Source: DYMC01 sp035406705 (GTDB lineage Bacteria > Verrucomicrobiota > Lentisphaeria > Victivallales > GWF2-50-93). From it: 48,592 nucleotides of DNA. The notes under the pieces are model-generated. The model searched no databases and had not been told where the DNA came from. It was given only the letters and a program-made list of their open reading frames with translations. The stretch is from positions 1 to 48,592 of the forward strand of contig CAYRRM010000023.1 of NCBI GenBank assembly GCA_964426675.1, read 5' to 3'. How positions within the stretch are numbered: the stretch's first letter is position 1; each line of letters begins with the position of its first letter. The translations under genes were made by a program, and so were the position numbers. Shown here one piece after another: positions 34,492 through 43,071 of the stretch.

Positions 34492-36470
34492 TTTATAAAA
34501 AATTATTTAAAAGAAGTTTTTTTTTGGGTGGATTAATATTGTTTTTCACTCCATTAGATGCACAAAACGATATCAAGCTAAATCAGTATGATTCCGCCAT
34601 AGAAGCCGCCTCAAAAATAGAATTTAAAATTCCCGTTCAAGCACGTGAATGGCACATATGGTGGGGAGCGCCTCTCGGCTTAAATCCATCAGTGCCAACA
34701 TGGGAACATTGGAAAGGATTAAAAAGATTTGGAAAATTTGATCCTACTACCACAATTGAAGAAACAGTTCCTGGATCTGCATGGCGACGCTATTTAAACT
34801 GTGTAGGTTACCCTTTGATTGGTCCTTATGACTCAGGACAGGAAGATATTATCCGATGGCAATTGGAAACTGCAAAGAATGCTGGACTCGATTGTCTTCA
34901 TATTCACCTCTGGCCTTCACTCTGGGACGAAGGAACTGATTTTACCCCATTACCAATATTCGATAAGGCTCTTTCTATCGCAGAAAAAATGAATTATCCT
35001 ATTGCCGTTCATGATGAAATAATGTTTCGTAAATCAAATAATCCAAAATCTCAAGAATTGAAGAATGTTATATCCAGAACAGCCTCTCTTATAAAAATTT
35101 ATGGTTCTCATCCTGGATGGAAAAAAATAGACGGATTACCAGTATATTATTTTCAGAACTCAAATAAATGGATGACTGCAAATGACATGTTTACTTATAT
35201 GACAACAGTGGAAAAAATTGCAGGACCTATTTACTGGATTGTTGAAATGGGAGCTGAAGATGAGTATTTAAAAATTCCTCAAATAAAGATGCTTTTGGGT
35301 CCCAATAATAGCTGGTTTCTTCATACCACTCCCTATGGAGTAGGACCTCATCCGTGGGACGACCTGAGGAAGGATTTATTAAGAACAAAAACAATGACAA
35401 AAAAATTTGGAAAAAAATTTGGCATCCTGGTATATGCAAAATTTAATAATAACAATGATAGGGGACAACCAGGCAGAGGCCAAATAGATGCTGAAGATGG
35501 AATGTTCTATGTCAAAGGCTTGAAAATGGCCAAAGAACTAAATCCTGATCTCGTAATTGTAACTCAATGGAATGATTTCGAAGAAGGAGGCTTCATTGAA
35601 CCAGCATGGGACTATGATGGCTTTAATGGCGATCCCTTTAAGTACTGTCGTATAACCGCTGCATCTATAGGAAAATCGTTTACCCCTGCACCACTTCCCA
35701 AACGCGAACAAATTGATCCCTTAATTCGTCATAAACTTTTTGGAAACACCATCATTGGCGATTGCGGTCCCATATTTCAATCATCTAAAATCAATGGAAA
35801 AAATCTTGAATGGAGATGGTGTGAGGGATCAGGAGAACCTATAGAAATGAGATTAATACAGTCAAAATTATTGAGGTGGACACCTTCATCTCCTGTAACG
35901 GGACCAATAAAAATAAGTAATATTTCACAACTTGATCAGAAAGGAACATTAAAGGAAAAAATGGAATTCAGATTTTATGTCACCGGAGTAATATGTGAAA
36001 AAGCAAAGAACCTGTGGATTGGCATTCGAACATCTTCAGAAGCCAGTATAAAAATCACATACCTTTCTGAAATGGAAAATTATCGCGTCGATTCACGTTG
36101 GGAAAGACGTCGTATTGAAACTGAAAAGAATGCATTTATTACAACTAAAAATTCTGAAAAAATCTACTGGATACCTATGAGAGGAACGAAATTTACCGGT
36201 TGGGAAGGTGATATGACAGCATCTTCTGCTAATGGTCAATCTTGCGAACTACGAGAAATTATTATTTGGGACCCTGATATGCAAGAAATTTCAGTTCCTG
36301 TTTCATGGAGCATTCAGAATACAGAAATTTCCAAATATCTTGACATCCAAAAACCATTCGTCGCGTGTGCGTATGACAAAATCGGCAATCCTGGAATTCC
36401 TCGTCTCTTCTATAATGCCAATACAACTCCTTCACCTACAAAAGATCCAATGGATTTATTAAAAAAGTAA
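34488..36470 (+). CDS. Secreted GH99/GH71-like TIM-barrel protein
   Basis: 660 residues. A signal peptide (hydrophobic 11-24, cut near LDA) is followed by a barrel-like domain: REWHIWWGAPLGLNPSVPTW, GYPLIGPYDSGQEDIIRWQL, AGLDCLHIHLWPSLWDEG, IAVHDEIMFR, KIYGSHPGWKKIDGLPVYYF and VTQWNDFEEGGFIEPAWD. The order of these blocks, and the final W-N-D-x-x-E-x-x-x-x-E segment, resemble GH99 (endo-mannanase) and GH71 (alpha-1,3-glucanase) like families. From about residue 400 a C-terminal beta-sandwich may bind sugar. Exact family and substrate are unresolved. Confidence 0.6.
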   Translation: MIYKKLFKRSFFLGGLILFFTPLDAQNDIKLNQYDSAIEAASKIEFKIPVQAREWHIWWGAPLGLNPSVPTWEHWKGLKRFGKFDPTTTIEETVPGSAWRRYLNCVGYPLIGPYDSGQEDIIRWQLETAKNAGLDCLHIHLWPSLWDEGTDFTPLPIFDKALSIAEKMNYPIAVHDEIMFRKSNNPKSQELKNVISRTASLIKIYGSHPGWKKIDGLPVYYFQNSNKWMTANDMFTYMTTVEKIAGPIYWIVEMGAEDEYLKIPQIKMLLGPNNSWFLHTTPYGVGPHPWDDLRKDLLRTKTMTKKFGKKFGILVYAKFNNNNDRGQPGRGQIDAEDGMFYVKGLKMAKELNPDLVIVTQWNDFEEGGFIEPAWDYDGFNGDPFKYCRITAASIGKSFTPAPLPKREQIDPLIRHKLFGNTIIGDCGPIFQSSKINGKNLEWRWCEGSGEPIEMRLIQSKLLRWTPSSPVTGPIKISNISQLDQKGTLKEKMEFRFYVTGVICEKAKNLWIGIRTSSEASIKITYLSEMENYRVDSRWERRRIETEKNAFITTKNSEKIYWIPMRGTKFTGWEGDMTASSANGQSCELREIIIWDPDMQEISVPVSWSIQNTEISKYLDIQKPFVACAYDKIGNPGIPRLFYNANTTPSPTKDPMDLLKK

Positions 36471-36476
36471 GGTAAT

Positions 36477-37247
36477 ATGAAGATTATAAATAAAAAACTT
36501 ATAAAACAATATTTAGAATATAATTATCATCGCCTCTTCACTCTGATTGAATTATTAGTGGTAGTGGCAATTATCGCAATTCTCGCATCAATACTCCTGC
36601 CATCTCTAAATTCAGCAAAAGAGGTTGCAAAAATCCATTATTGTGCCAATCAATTACACCAATCTGATCTATTGTGTTCTTTATATGAAAGCGACAATGA
36701 TAATTGGCCTCCTTCCGCAAAAAGTGGTTATTTCTGGCCATCTCTCCTTTATCGTGAAGGCTACCTATCCCTAAAACAAACCGATATTTTTATATGTCCT
36801 TCTGCAAAAAACTATTTCCGCACTGGAACATGGCAAGCTCCAACATTAGCTGACACGTGGTGGAATATACATTATGGAATGAACCTTTTTTTCGGAGGAG
36901 ATTCAGGATTAAGGGGTAATCCAACTCCTCCTTATGGAGCTACAAAAAGAGAACCATGTACGAATCCTGCTCTAACAATTTTCTTGGCCGACTCTGCCAA
37001 AGCAGAATCCTCATATTTATTCAGTCCAGGACTCCCTGATATACCACTAACAGGTGTTTCAACTCTTTCAAGATCAAAGAATTCACTGGGTTTCCCTTAT
37101 ATTATAATGAGTCGGCATAAAAAATCTGCAAATATAACATTTTGCGATGGACATATTTCATTAGAAAAAGATGCTTTTAATAAATTTCAATATTTGCCTG
37201 ATGTTCCTACACCGGGAAAATATTTTGACCCTAAATTTAATTATTAA
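36477..37247 (+). CDS. DUF1559-like pseudopilin
   Basis: 256 residues; an unusually long basic prefix (about 20 residues, MKIINKKLIKQYLEYNYHRL) precedes FTLIELLVVVAIIAILASIL. A DUF1559-like body follows with CPSAKNYFRTG and H-x9-DG (HKKSANITFCDGHISLEKD) near the end. It starts 6 bp after the GH99/71-like gene and is followed by the esterase gene after 15 bp, so it belongs to this glycan operon. Confidence 0.85.
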   Translation: MKIINKKLIKQYLEYNYHRLFTLIELLVVVAIIAILASILLPSLNSAKEVAKIHYCANQLHQSDLLCSLYESDNDNWPPSAKSGYFWPSLLYREGYLSLKQTDIFICPSAKNYFRTGTWQAPTLADTWWNIHYGMNLFFGGDSGLRGNPTPPYGATKREPCTNPALTIFLADSAKAESSYLFSPGLPDIPLTGVSTLSRSKNSLGFPYIIMSRHKKSANITFCDGHISLEKDAFNKFQYLPDVPTPGKYFDPKFNY

Positions 37248-37262
37248 AATATAGGAGGTCCT

Positions 37263-38465
37263 ATGATTTCATTAAGGGTAAGGCTGCTGTTTCTTATTTC
37301 TATCATTATTTCTCAAAATCTATTTGCTGGAAAGATAATTTTTGAATATGATTTTGGAGATTCAAAGATTTTTAAGCAAATCGTAAACAAAGAGTTCGTG
37401 AGCGGTTCAATCCCGGATGGCTGGCACGATGAATCTTCGTGGGCTAAAGCAAATTGTGTATATTCCTTCGAGATTGAAAGCTCTGTCGGCTTCATGAGAG
37501 TTCTATGTCCTGGTAAAGGTAAAATCCAGTTCTTCCATAAAATGGAAGCCTTCGATGAAAGAAAAGCTTTCAAAGTATCTATAAGAGCCAAAAGCCTTTC
37601 AAAAGCACCAGTAAAGTTTCTAATTCAGGCAATGGGTACTCCTCGATCTTTTGCATCAGCGGATATCCAGACTACAGAGCAATGGAAGGATTACAGCGCA
37701 ACACTTGCAGGTGGACCGACAGATGTAAAAAATGTCGGTTTCATCATCTATGCGCCGGGCCCTAATACTCTCGACATTTCCTCAATAAAACTAGAAGAAA
37801 TTTCTCTGTCAGAATATACTCCAGAAACAATGATTCCCATTCCAAGACCTGATAATTGGTGGTTGCCTCGACATAATAGAATGGTTGAAATAATGAAAAA
37901 GGAAAAGCCGGATTTCATAATAATGGGAGATTCTATAACTGCGGCGTGGGAAGCTGAAGGAAAAGATGCATGGCTAAAAAATTTTGCAGACCTCAAATCA
38001 TGTTCTTTTGGAAATGGAGGAGATAGAGTTGAACACCTCCTTTGGAGAGTATTGCATTCAGGCATTGGAAATGATTTTCAACCTAAACTCGTAGCAATTT
38101 TGATTGGCGTGAATAACTTGTTTAACTCCGATGCTACAGATATCGCTATGGGAACTAAAAATTTGATTGATACCATAATAAAAATGTCTCCACAAACAAA
38201 AATTCTGCTTATCGGAATATTCCCCGTAGGAGAAAAACCCGAAGATATCAGACGTCAAATGATAAAAAATATAAATGCACAATATGCAAAACTCGCAAAT
38301 AATAAAGATATTTTTTATATCGATTTTGGGAATGAGTTTCTTGAAGCTGATGGCTCAATATCCACAAAATTAATAAGAAATGATTACGTCCATTTGACAG
38401 CTAAAGGATATGAAAAATACGCAGAAAAACTCCTGCCAAAAGTAAAAGAAATCTTAAAAAAATAA
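37263..38465 (+). CDS. Secreted SGNH/GDSL esterase with N-terminal CBM-like domain
   Basis: The 400-residue protein has a signal peptide (cut near NLFA). Residues ~25-175 form a jelly-roll domain like CBM4/9-type carbohydrate-binding modules (IIFEYDFGDSK; DGWHDESSWAKANCVYSFEI; FKVSIRAKSLSKAPVKFLIQ). Residues ~215-400 are an SGNH hydrolase: IIMGDSITAAWE (block I, catalytic Ser), FGNGGDRVEHLLWR (block II), LIGVNNLF (block III) and RNDYVHLTAKGYEKYAEKLL (block V with Asp and His). It resembles PAF-acetylhydrolase-like deacetylases and probably removes acyl groups from a glycan. AGGAGG site before the ATG. Last gene of the operon. Confidence 0.87.
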   Translation: MISLRVRLLFLISIIISQNLFAGKIIFEYDFGDSKIFKQIVNKEFVSGSIPDGWHDESSWAKANCVYSFEIESSVGFMRVLCPGKGKIQFFHKMEAFDERKAFKVSIRAKSLSKAPVKFLIQAMGTPRSFASADIQTTEQWKDYSATLAGGPTDVKNVGFIIYAPGPNTLDISSIKLEEISLSEYTPETMIPIPRPDNWWLPRHNRMVEIMKKEKPDFIIMGDSITAAWEAEGKDAWLKNFADLKSCSFGNGGDRVEHLLWRVLHSGIGNDFQPKLVAILIGVNNLFNSDATDIAMGTKNLIDTIIKMSPQTKILLIGIFPVGEKPEDIRRQMIKNINAQYAKLANNKDIFYIDFGNEFLEADGSISTKLIRNDYVHLTAKGYEKYAEKLLPKVKEILKK

Positions 38466-38489
38466 TCCTCTACCGTTAAAATAAAATGA

Positions 38490-38566
38490 TGGCACGCCCG
38501 TAGGGATTTGAACCCCAAACCTTCTGGTCCGTAGCCAGACGCTCTATCCAGTTGAGCTACGGGCGC
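38490..38566 (-). tRNA. tRNA-Arg (anticodon ACG)
   Basis: A complete 77-nt cloverleaf on the minus strand: acceptor GCGCCCG pairing with CGGGCGT (first pair G-U), D arm GCTC-AACTGGATA-GAGC, anticodon stem TCTGG/CCAGA with loop CTACGGA (anticodon ACG), T arm with TTCAAAT, discriminator G and encoded CCA. It reads CGN arginine codons. It lies just beyond the end of the argS-containing operon, on the same strand. Confidence 0.96.
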
Positions 38567-38620
38567 AAATCAATGGACAAAAATGATGTATAAATTAATA
38601 TACATCAGCAAAAGTCATTT

Positions 38621-39121
38621 TCAATTTTTCCTTATGGAAAATAATGAAAATAGTAGAACAGGAGAAAATATAAATATGAAGTAAAATTTCCATATTCCAA
38701 GAAGAAAAAAGAAAGATAATTCAAATCTTACATTCCATTTCCAAATACCCATTTTTACACCAATTAATTCGGATAAAAAAGGAAAAAAAACACTCACTAA
38801 AAAAAGGAAAAAAAACTGAAAATAATTCTTTTTAAAAAATTTAGCAATCCTTTCAGTAAAAAAAAATGTCCAGACCGAAATAATTGCGCCTAAAGGGATT
38901 ATAAAAAGTGGCAATTTCGTTCCAGGAAACATAAAAAAAGAATTATTGTATATTGTAGTTGAATTTTTCATATTTATAAATTCTCCTGCTGATACCGTGA
39001 ATAATGAAATAATAAAAAGTAAAAAATACTTTTTGCGATTTTCACAATAGGAGAAAAAAGAGATTGAAATTAGGACTATAGCGATGGCGAAAATTTCAAA
39101 AAAGCGCATTATATAGTCCAA
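38621..39121 (-). CDS. Polytopic membrane protein of unknown function
   Basis: 166 residues with about five membrane helices and little else: FFEIFAIAIVLISISFFSY, YFLLFIISLFTVSAGEFI, LPLFIIPLGAIISVWTFFF, FQFFFLFLVSVFFPFLSEL and FYFIFIFSPVLLFSLF. Between helices a GxWKW-like segment (MGIWKWNVRFE) is visible, vaguely as in carotenoid-type membrane proteins; not enough for a call. Its start overlaps the upstream gene by 26 bp. A second ATG five codons in is an alternative start. Confidence 0.55.
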   Translation of the reverse strand: MDYIMRFFEIFAIAIVLISISFFSYCENRKKYFLLFIISLFTVSAGEFINMKNSTTIYNNSFFMFPGTKLPLFIIPLGAIISVWTFFFTERIAKFFKKNYFQFFFLFLVSVFFPFLSELIGVKMGIWKWNVRFELSFFFLLGIWKFYFIFIFSPVLLFSLFSIRKN

Positions 39122-39305
39122 TAATTGTTAAAATTAAAGCTGAAATTATAAGGATAAGCCTGTATTTCTTCGTTCGTCTGTCAGGCAAAATATATCCTGA
39201 TATCTGTTTAAACCCTCCTTCGGCAGATTTTAGATAGTGGGCCATCTTTTTTCTTCTTTCAGCGTGTTTGCTGTAATCAGTGCCTGTAAAAACTCTTTTT
39301 TTCAT
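39096..39305 (-). CDS. Small single-pass membrane protein
   Basis: 69 residues: a basic cytoplasmic part (KKRVFTGTDYSKHAERRKKM, ILPDRRTKKYR) and one C-terminal helix (LILIISALILTIIGLY). It overlaps the genes on both sides (4 bp upstream, 26 bp downstream), which supports it as real. No family recognised. Confidence 0.6.
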   Translation of the reverse strand: MKKRVFTGTDYSKHAERRKKMAHYLKSAEGGFKQISGYILPDRRTKKYRLILIISALILTIIGLYNALF

Positions 39306-40012
39306 AATTTTAATGCAATAATATAGGCAATTGAGATAATTAACGCGGAAATTATAATTGTTATAATCACAGGCAAGGTAATAAATAATCCTATCTTCAA
39401 GCCCTGTTTTAAAGAGATTGATGAAAGTTCATGAATTAAAAGTGATGAAGATGTTGAATTTTGCTCATTTTCCGCAGCAAAACTTTCTCTTTGTAACGTG
39501 GAAAGCCTTCCGCAAATTCTGATATATTCTAATCTTGCATTTTCTGCTTTTCTGCAGGCTCTTCCTATTTCCGAATGAGGGGTATTTTCATCCCAGTTAT
39601 TTTCATCTATTGCTTTTAATTCGTCTATTATGGACGCAAATCTTTCAATAGCATTTTTTAATTCTTCTGTTCTTCTTTCTGTTATTTTTATATCCTCCGG
39701 AAATTCAGACAATTTTTCTGTCATTTTTTCACAAATATCTCTCTTTAGCAATCTGAATTCTTCTTTTCTCCTCATTAAAGCGATTTTCATCTCATCTTTT
39801 AATGAAGGATTTTTAAGTTTTTCCGAAGGGAGTGCTGATGATGTAGATACATCTTCTTCTTGTAATTCTTTAATAGGAAAATGTTTCGACTTACTTTCGT
39901 TTTCTTCTAATTTTTCAGAAGGTATGTCCACTTTTTTATTACCACCTGCTTCTGCCAGTTTATCTTTAATCTTAATCAGATTGTGATCTATAAAACCTCG
40001 TTTTTGAAACAT
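39302..40012 (-). CDS. Coiled-coil protein with C-terminal membrane anchor
   Basis: 236 residues. The first ~75 are charged and disordered-looking; from KDEMKIALMRRKEEFRLLKR to about residue 195 the sequence is helical with heptad-like spacing; the last ~30 form a membrane helix (IGLFITLPVIITIIISALII). Tail-anchored topology. It may work with the two small membrane proteins translated next. No family recognised. Confidence 0.65.
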   Translation of the reverse strand: MFQKRGFIDHNLIKIKDKLAEAGGNKKVDIPSEKLEENESKSKHFPIKELQEEDVSTSSALPSEKLKNPSLKDEMKIALMRRKEEFRLLKRDICEKMTEKLSEFPEDIKITERRTEELKNAIERFASIIDELKAIDENNWDENTPHSEIGRACRKAENARLEYIRICGRLSTLQRESFAAENEQNSTSSSLLIHELSSISLKQGLKIGLFITLPVIITIIISALIISIAYIIALKL

Positions 40013-40039
40013 TTTTTCACCTCCCTTTCAAGTAAAAAT

Positions 40040-40339
40040 TCAGGACTTACAATTGATAATCTTTTTAAAGTCAGCTTCAGATATGCCGGTTAATTCAAGC
40101 ACTTTTATCCTCGATTTCAAGCCATTTACAATATTTATTGACGATTGCGAAATTCGCAACTTCTTACTTAAAAAAGAGAGTAGTTCTTCATTTGCCTTAC
40201 CACTTTCGGGTGGTGAATTAAGAAAAATCTTTATTTTCCCCTCATCATCTGCGGTTATCTTTTGCCTCGATGATTTAGGTTTTACAGTAACAGCTATCCT
40301 AAAGAAGTTTTGGGTTAAATTTATTTTTTTTTCTGACAT
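40040..40339 (-). CDS. DUF167 (YggU) family protein
   Basis: 99 residues with the DUF167 layout: IAVTVKPKSSRQKI, then IKIFLNSPPESGKANEELLS, a Lys-rich helix (FLSKKLRISQSSINIV) and GLKSRIKVLELTG. The fold is small alpha/beta; the biological role is unknown. It begins 5 bp after the argS stop. One TGCGA-N3-TCGCA palindrome (40146-40158) encodes part of its KLRISQ segment. Confidence 0.85.
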   Translation of the reverse strand: MSEKKINLTQNFFRIAVTVKPKSSRQKITADDEGKIKIFLNSPPESGKANEELLSFLSKKLRISQSSINIVNGLKSRIKVLELTGISEADFKKIINCKS

Positions 40340-40344
40340 TTTTT

Positions 40345-42141
40345 TTACATTGCTTCGGGCACTTGAATACCCAATATTGCAAGTCCTTCTTTGAGAATAT
40401 CCCTAACAGTAAGCGCAAGGGAAATTCTTGCGTTTCTGAGTGAGTCATTTTCCGCATTAAGTATAGAGTGTTCTCTATAAAACCTACTGAATTTTTTTGC
40501 CAGATCAAGCAAGTAAGATGAAAGTATTGAAGGATCAAGTTTCTCTATCGCAAAATAAAGACTGGAAAAGTAGAGAGAACAAAACACTGAAAGTTCTCGT
40601 TCTTCCTTCGATGACATTAACGCAAAATTAGTAGATTCCGGATTATATTCAAATCCACTTTCAGAACATTTTTTTAAGATAGAATTTATCCTTGCGCAAG
40701 CATACTGAACATATGGTCCGGTATCTCCTTCAAATTTCACCGAAGCCTGAGGGTCAAACGTAATTGTGGTTTTTGGATTAAATTTAAGTAACATAAACTT
40801 AAGAGCTCCCATTGCTATTAATTCGGCTCTTTCATTTATATCTTCGGGGATTTCTGAATCTATACGTTTGAGAGTCGCGTTTTTTGCAAGGTTGAATAAT
40901 TCTTCAAAGAGGTCATCAGCATCGACTACTGTTCCTTCACGGCTTTTCATTTTTCCTGAAGGCAAATTTACCATACCATATGAAAGATGAGTGAGACGTT
41001 CCGCCCACGAATAACCAAGTTCTTTCATTATTGCAAATAAAGTCTGAAAATGCCTGATTTGTTCATCTCCAACAACCCATATTTGCTGGTCTGGAGAAAA
41101 TTCTTCCTGTTTTATTAAGGTTGTGCCTATATCCTGGGTAATATATACACTTGTGCCATCTGGACGTAAGAGAACTTTTTCTCCAAGTGAATATTTTTCG
41201 AGATTTGCGAAAATCGCAGCATCCTGTCTTTTTGAAAAAATACCTTTTTGCAGTCCTTCTTCTACAATTTTTTTCCCATACAAATATGTATTGCTTTCAA
41301 AGTAATACTTATCGAAAAAAACTCCCATCCGCTGGTAAGTCTCTTTAAATCCTTCCATTACCCAGGAATTCATTTTTTTCCATAAGTTGCGAACTTCGCA
41401 ATCTCCCTCCTCCCATTTTTTGAGCATCTCCTGAGCTTCACTACCAATTGGAGTTTTCAGAAAAAGTTCTTCTTCTCCAAGTTCTCGTAGTTCCGGATTT
41501 GTCTTTTTTAATTCCTCAATCTGTTTCTTTAGTTCCTGATCAAATTTAACATAAAAATCACCAACAAGATGATCTCCTTTTTTTCCTGCCTCTTTCGGTG
41601 TTATGTTATTGCCAAAGAGTTTATATGCCAGCATTGATTTACAAATATGAATTCCTCTGTCATTTATCAAATTTACTTTTATTACCGTGTGGCCTGCTTT
41701 TTTTAACAATTCAGCAACTGAATTTCCTATTGCATTATTACGAAGATGACCGAGATGAAGAGGCTTATTAGTATTTGGAGAAGAAAACTCTATCAAAATT
41801 CGCATATGCTTATCAGGGGCTAAAATTGAATTTACAATTGTATTGCGAGCAGATTCTACACATTCCTGATGAAGAACTTCGGGTTTTAAATTTACATTAA
41901 CAAACGCTTTTATTCTCTGAACTCCTCCTACCTGAGGCATTGTCTTCAATATTTCTTCCACATTCTCAGCAATAAGCTCAGGTTTTACCTTCAAAAAACT
42001 AACAAGACGAAAACAATTTATAGTGATATCAGCGTCGATATTATGCGGAGGTATTTCTGGAAAAATAAAAAATTCATTGGAAGGCACTTTGAAGTTCTCA
42101 GCCAGTCTTGTGGAGAGATTTTGTAAGAAAGCAGGATTCAT
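40345..42141 (-). CDS. argS: Arginyl-tRNA synthetase
   Basis: 598 residues; charges tRNA-Arg with arginine. Class I signatures: HIGH variant HLGH in SPNTNKPLHLGHLRNNAIGN, and the ArgRS-type KMSKS variant in SGKMKSREGTVVDADDLF. An N-terminal Add-1 domain and a C-terminal DALR-like anticodon-binding domain (YVQYACARINSILKKC onward) are present. The ATG follows directly on the upstream gene's stop (TAAATG). Two TGCGA-N3-TCGCA palindromes occur (41206-41218, 41388-41400). Confidence 0.97.
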   Translation of the reverse strand: MNPAFLQNLSTRLAENFKVPSNEFFIFPEIPPHNIDADITINCFRLVSFLKVKPELIAENVEEILKTMPQVGGVQRIKAFVNVNLKPEVLHQECVESARNTIVNSILAPDKHMRILIEFSSPNTNKPLHLGHLRNNAIGNSVAELLKKAGHTVIKVNLINDRGIHICKSMLAYKLFGNNITPKEAGKKGDHLVGDFYVKFDQELKKQIEELKKTNPELRELGEEELFLKTPIGSEAQEMLKKWEEGDCEVRNLWKKMNSWVMEGFKETYQRMGVFFDKYYFESNTYLYGKKIVEEGLQKGIFSKRQDAAIFANLEKYSLGEKVLLRPDGTSVYITQDIGTTLIKQEEFSPDQQIWVVGDEQIRHFQTLFAIMKELGYSWAERLTHLSYGMVNLPSGKMKSREGTVVDADDLFEELFNLAKNATLKRIDSEIPEDINERAELIAMGALKFMLLKFNPKTTITFDPQASVKFEGDTGPYVQYACARINSILKKCSESGFEYNPESTNFALMSSKEERELSVFCSLYFSSLYFAIEKLDPSILSSYLLDLAKKFSRFYREHSILNAENDSLRNARISLALTVRDILKEGLAILGIQVPEAM

Positions 42142-42933
42142 TTATTTTGCCAGAAGAATTGTGCCAAGGACTAAAAGTATATACTCCAGGAGAATTCCAA
42201 CCAGACCAACTGTTTTCCCGGTAATTATTCTGAATTTTTTCGCCCAATATTTCATAAACCTATCGTAAAATAACCAACTTATAATAAATGCAAGAATTAC
42301 AGCAGGAATAAAGGCAATTCCTGCCACAAGACAAACTATAAACGTTATTATCCATGCATTTCTCATTACATCTGAGTTGGCTGGCAAAATGGAGGATTCA
42401 ACAATGGAAGCCGGTGCACCTGCAACTAATCCCTGAATCAAATAAGCCAGAGACATCATTACTACAAGCCACAAAGAATTTCCAGTATATATCAAAATTC
42501 CAATGCAAATTATTTTAACGAGGAATAAAGAGAAAAGCAAAACTAGATCTGATATACCACAAGCTGCACTTCCCTCCTTTTCCTCTATCATCATCAACAT
42601 TTCATCATTATCAGCTTTCTTCGCAAGCGCTTTCAAAAAATTCATTAATACGGCTAAATCTTTTCCAAGAGTTAAAATTTCAAGAGCAAGTGCTATAAGA
42701 ACAGCAGAGAGTATTGCGGCAAATGGTTTTACTCCCATAATTCTTTCAAGTAGCCATGCTCCACAATAGGCAAGAAAACCAATAAAAGCTCCAACAAGTG
42801 GAAAGTAAGCAATTACATCTTCGGGAATCTCTTCTGATAATTCACCTTTTTTTTCCGAATCTTCAGGAAATTTAAAGTATGAAAGCAAGTTCCATGCTTT
42901 TTTAAAGGAATCATAATTGAGTGACAAATCCAT
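42142..42933 (-). CDS. CobS-like membrane protein lacking the usual active-site motif
   Basis: 263 residues with about six helices. The start (LLSYFKFP, then AYFPLVGAFIGFLAYCGAWL) and the end (FRIITGKTVGLVGILLEYILLVL) match the N- and C-terminal signatures of CobS, the enzyme that joins adenosylcobinamide-GDP and alpha-ribazole. Where CobS has GGLHLDGLADTADG, this protein has a segment with LTLGKDLAVLMNFLKAL and ADNDEMLMMIEEKEG; the Asp-rich metal site is missing. It is probably a divergent paralogue with another role. First gene of the argS operon. Confidence 0.5.
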   Translation of the reverse strand: MDLSLNYDSFKKAWNLLSYFKFPEDSEKKGELSEEIPEDVIAYFPLVGAFIGFLAYCGAWLLERIMGVKPFAAILSAVLIALALEILTLGKDLAVLMNFLKALAKKADNDEMLMMIEEKEGSAACGISDLVLLFSLFLVKIICIGILIYTGNSLWLVVMMSLAYLIQGLVAGAPASIVESSILPANSDVMRNAWIITFIVCLVAGIAFIPAVILAFIISWLFYDRFMKYWAKKFRIITGKTVGLVGILLEYILLVLGTILLAK

Positions 42934-42970
42934 AACGCCTCACAAATAATTTTTTATCCATAGAATTGTT

Positions 42971-42999
42971 ATTATACACCATTTTTTATAAGTTCGCAA
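42971..42999 (-). promoter_or_regulatory. Promoter of the CobS-like/argS operon
   Basis: On the minus strand TTGCGA (42999-42994), 17-bp spacer, TATAAT (42976-42971), about 38 bp before the ATG at 42933; GAGG serves as ribosome site. It should drive the six genes down to 38621 and possibly the tRNA. Confidence 0.65.
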
Positions 43000-43071
43000 G
43001 TTTTTATTACTGGAACTTTTCTTAAAAGAGACTAAAATATTCCTGGATAAAATCAGAAGGACGTTAAAAAC

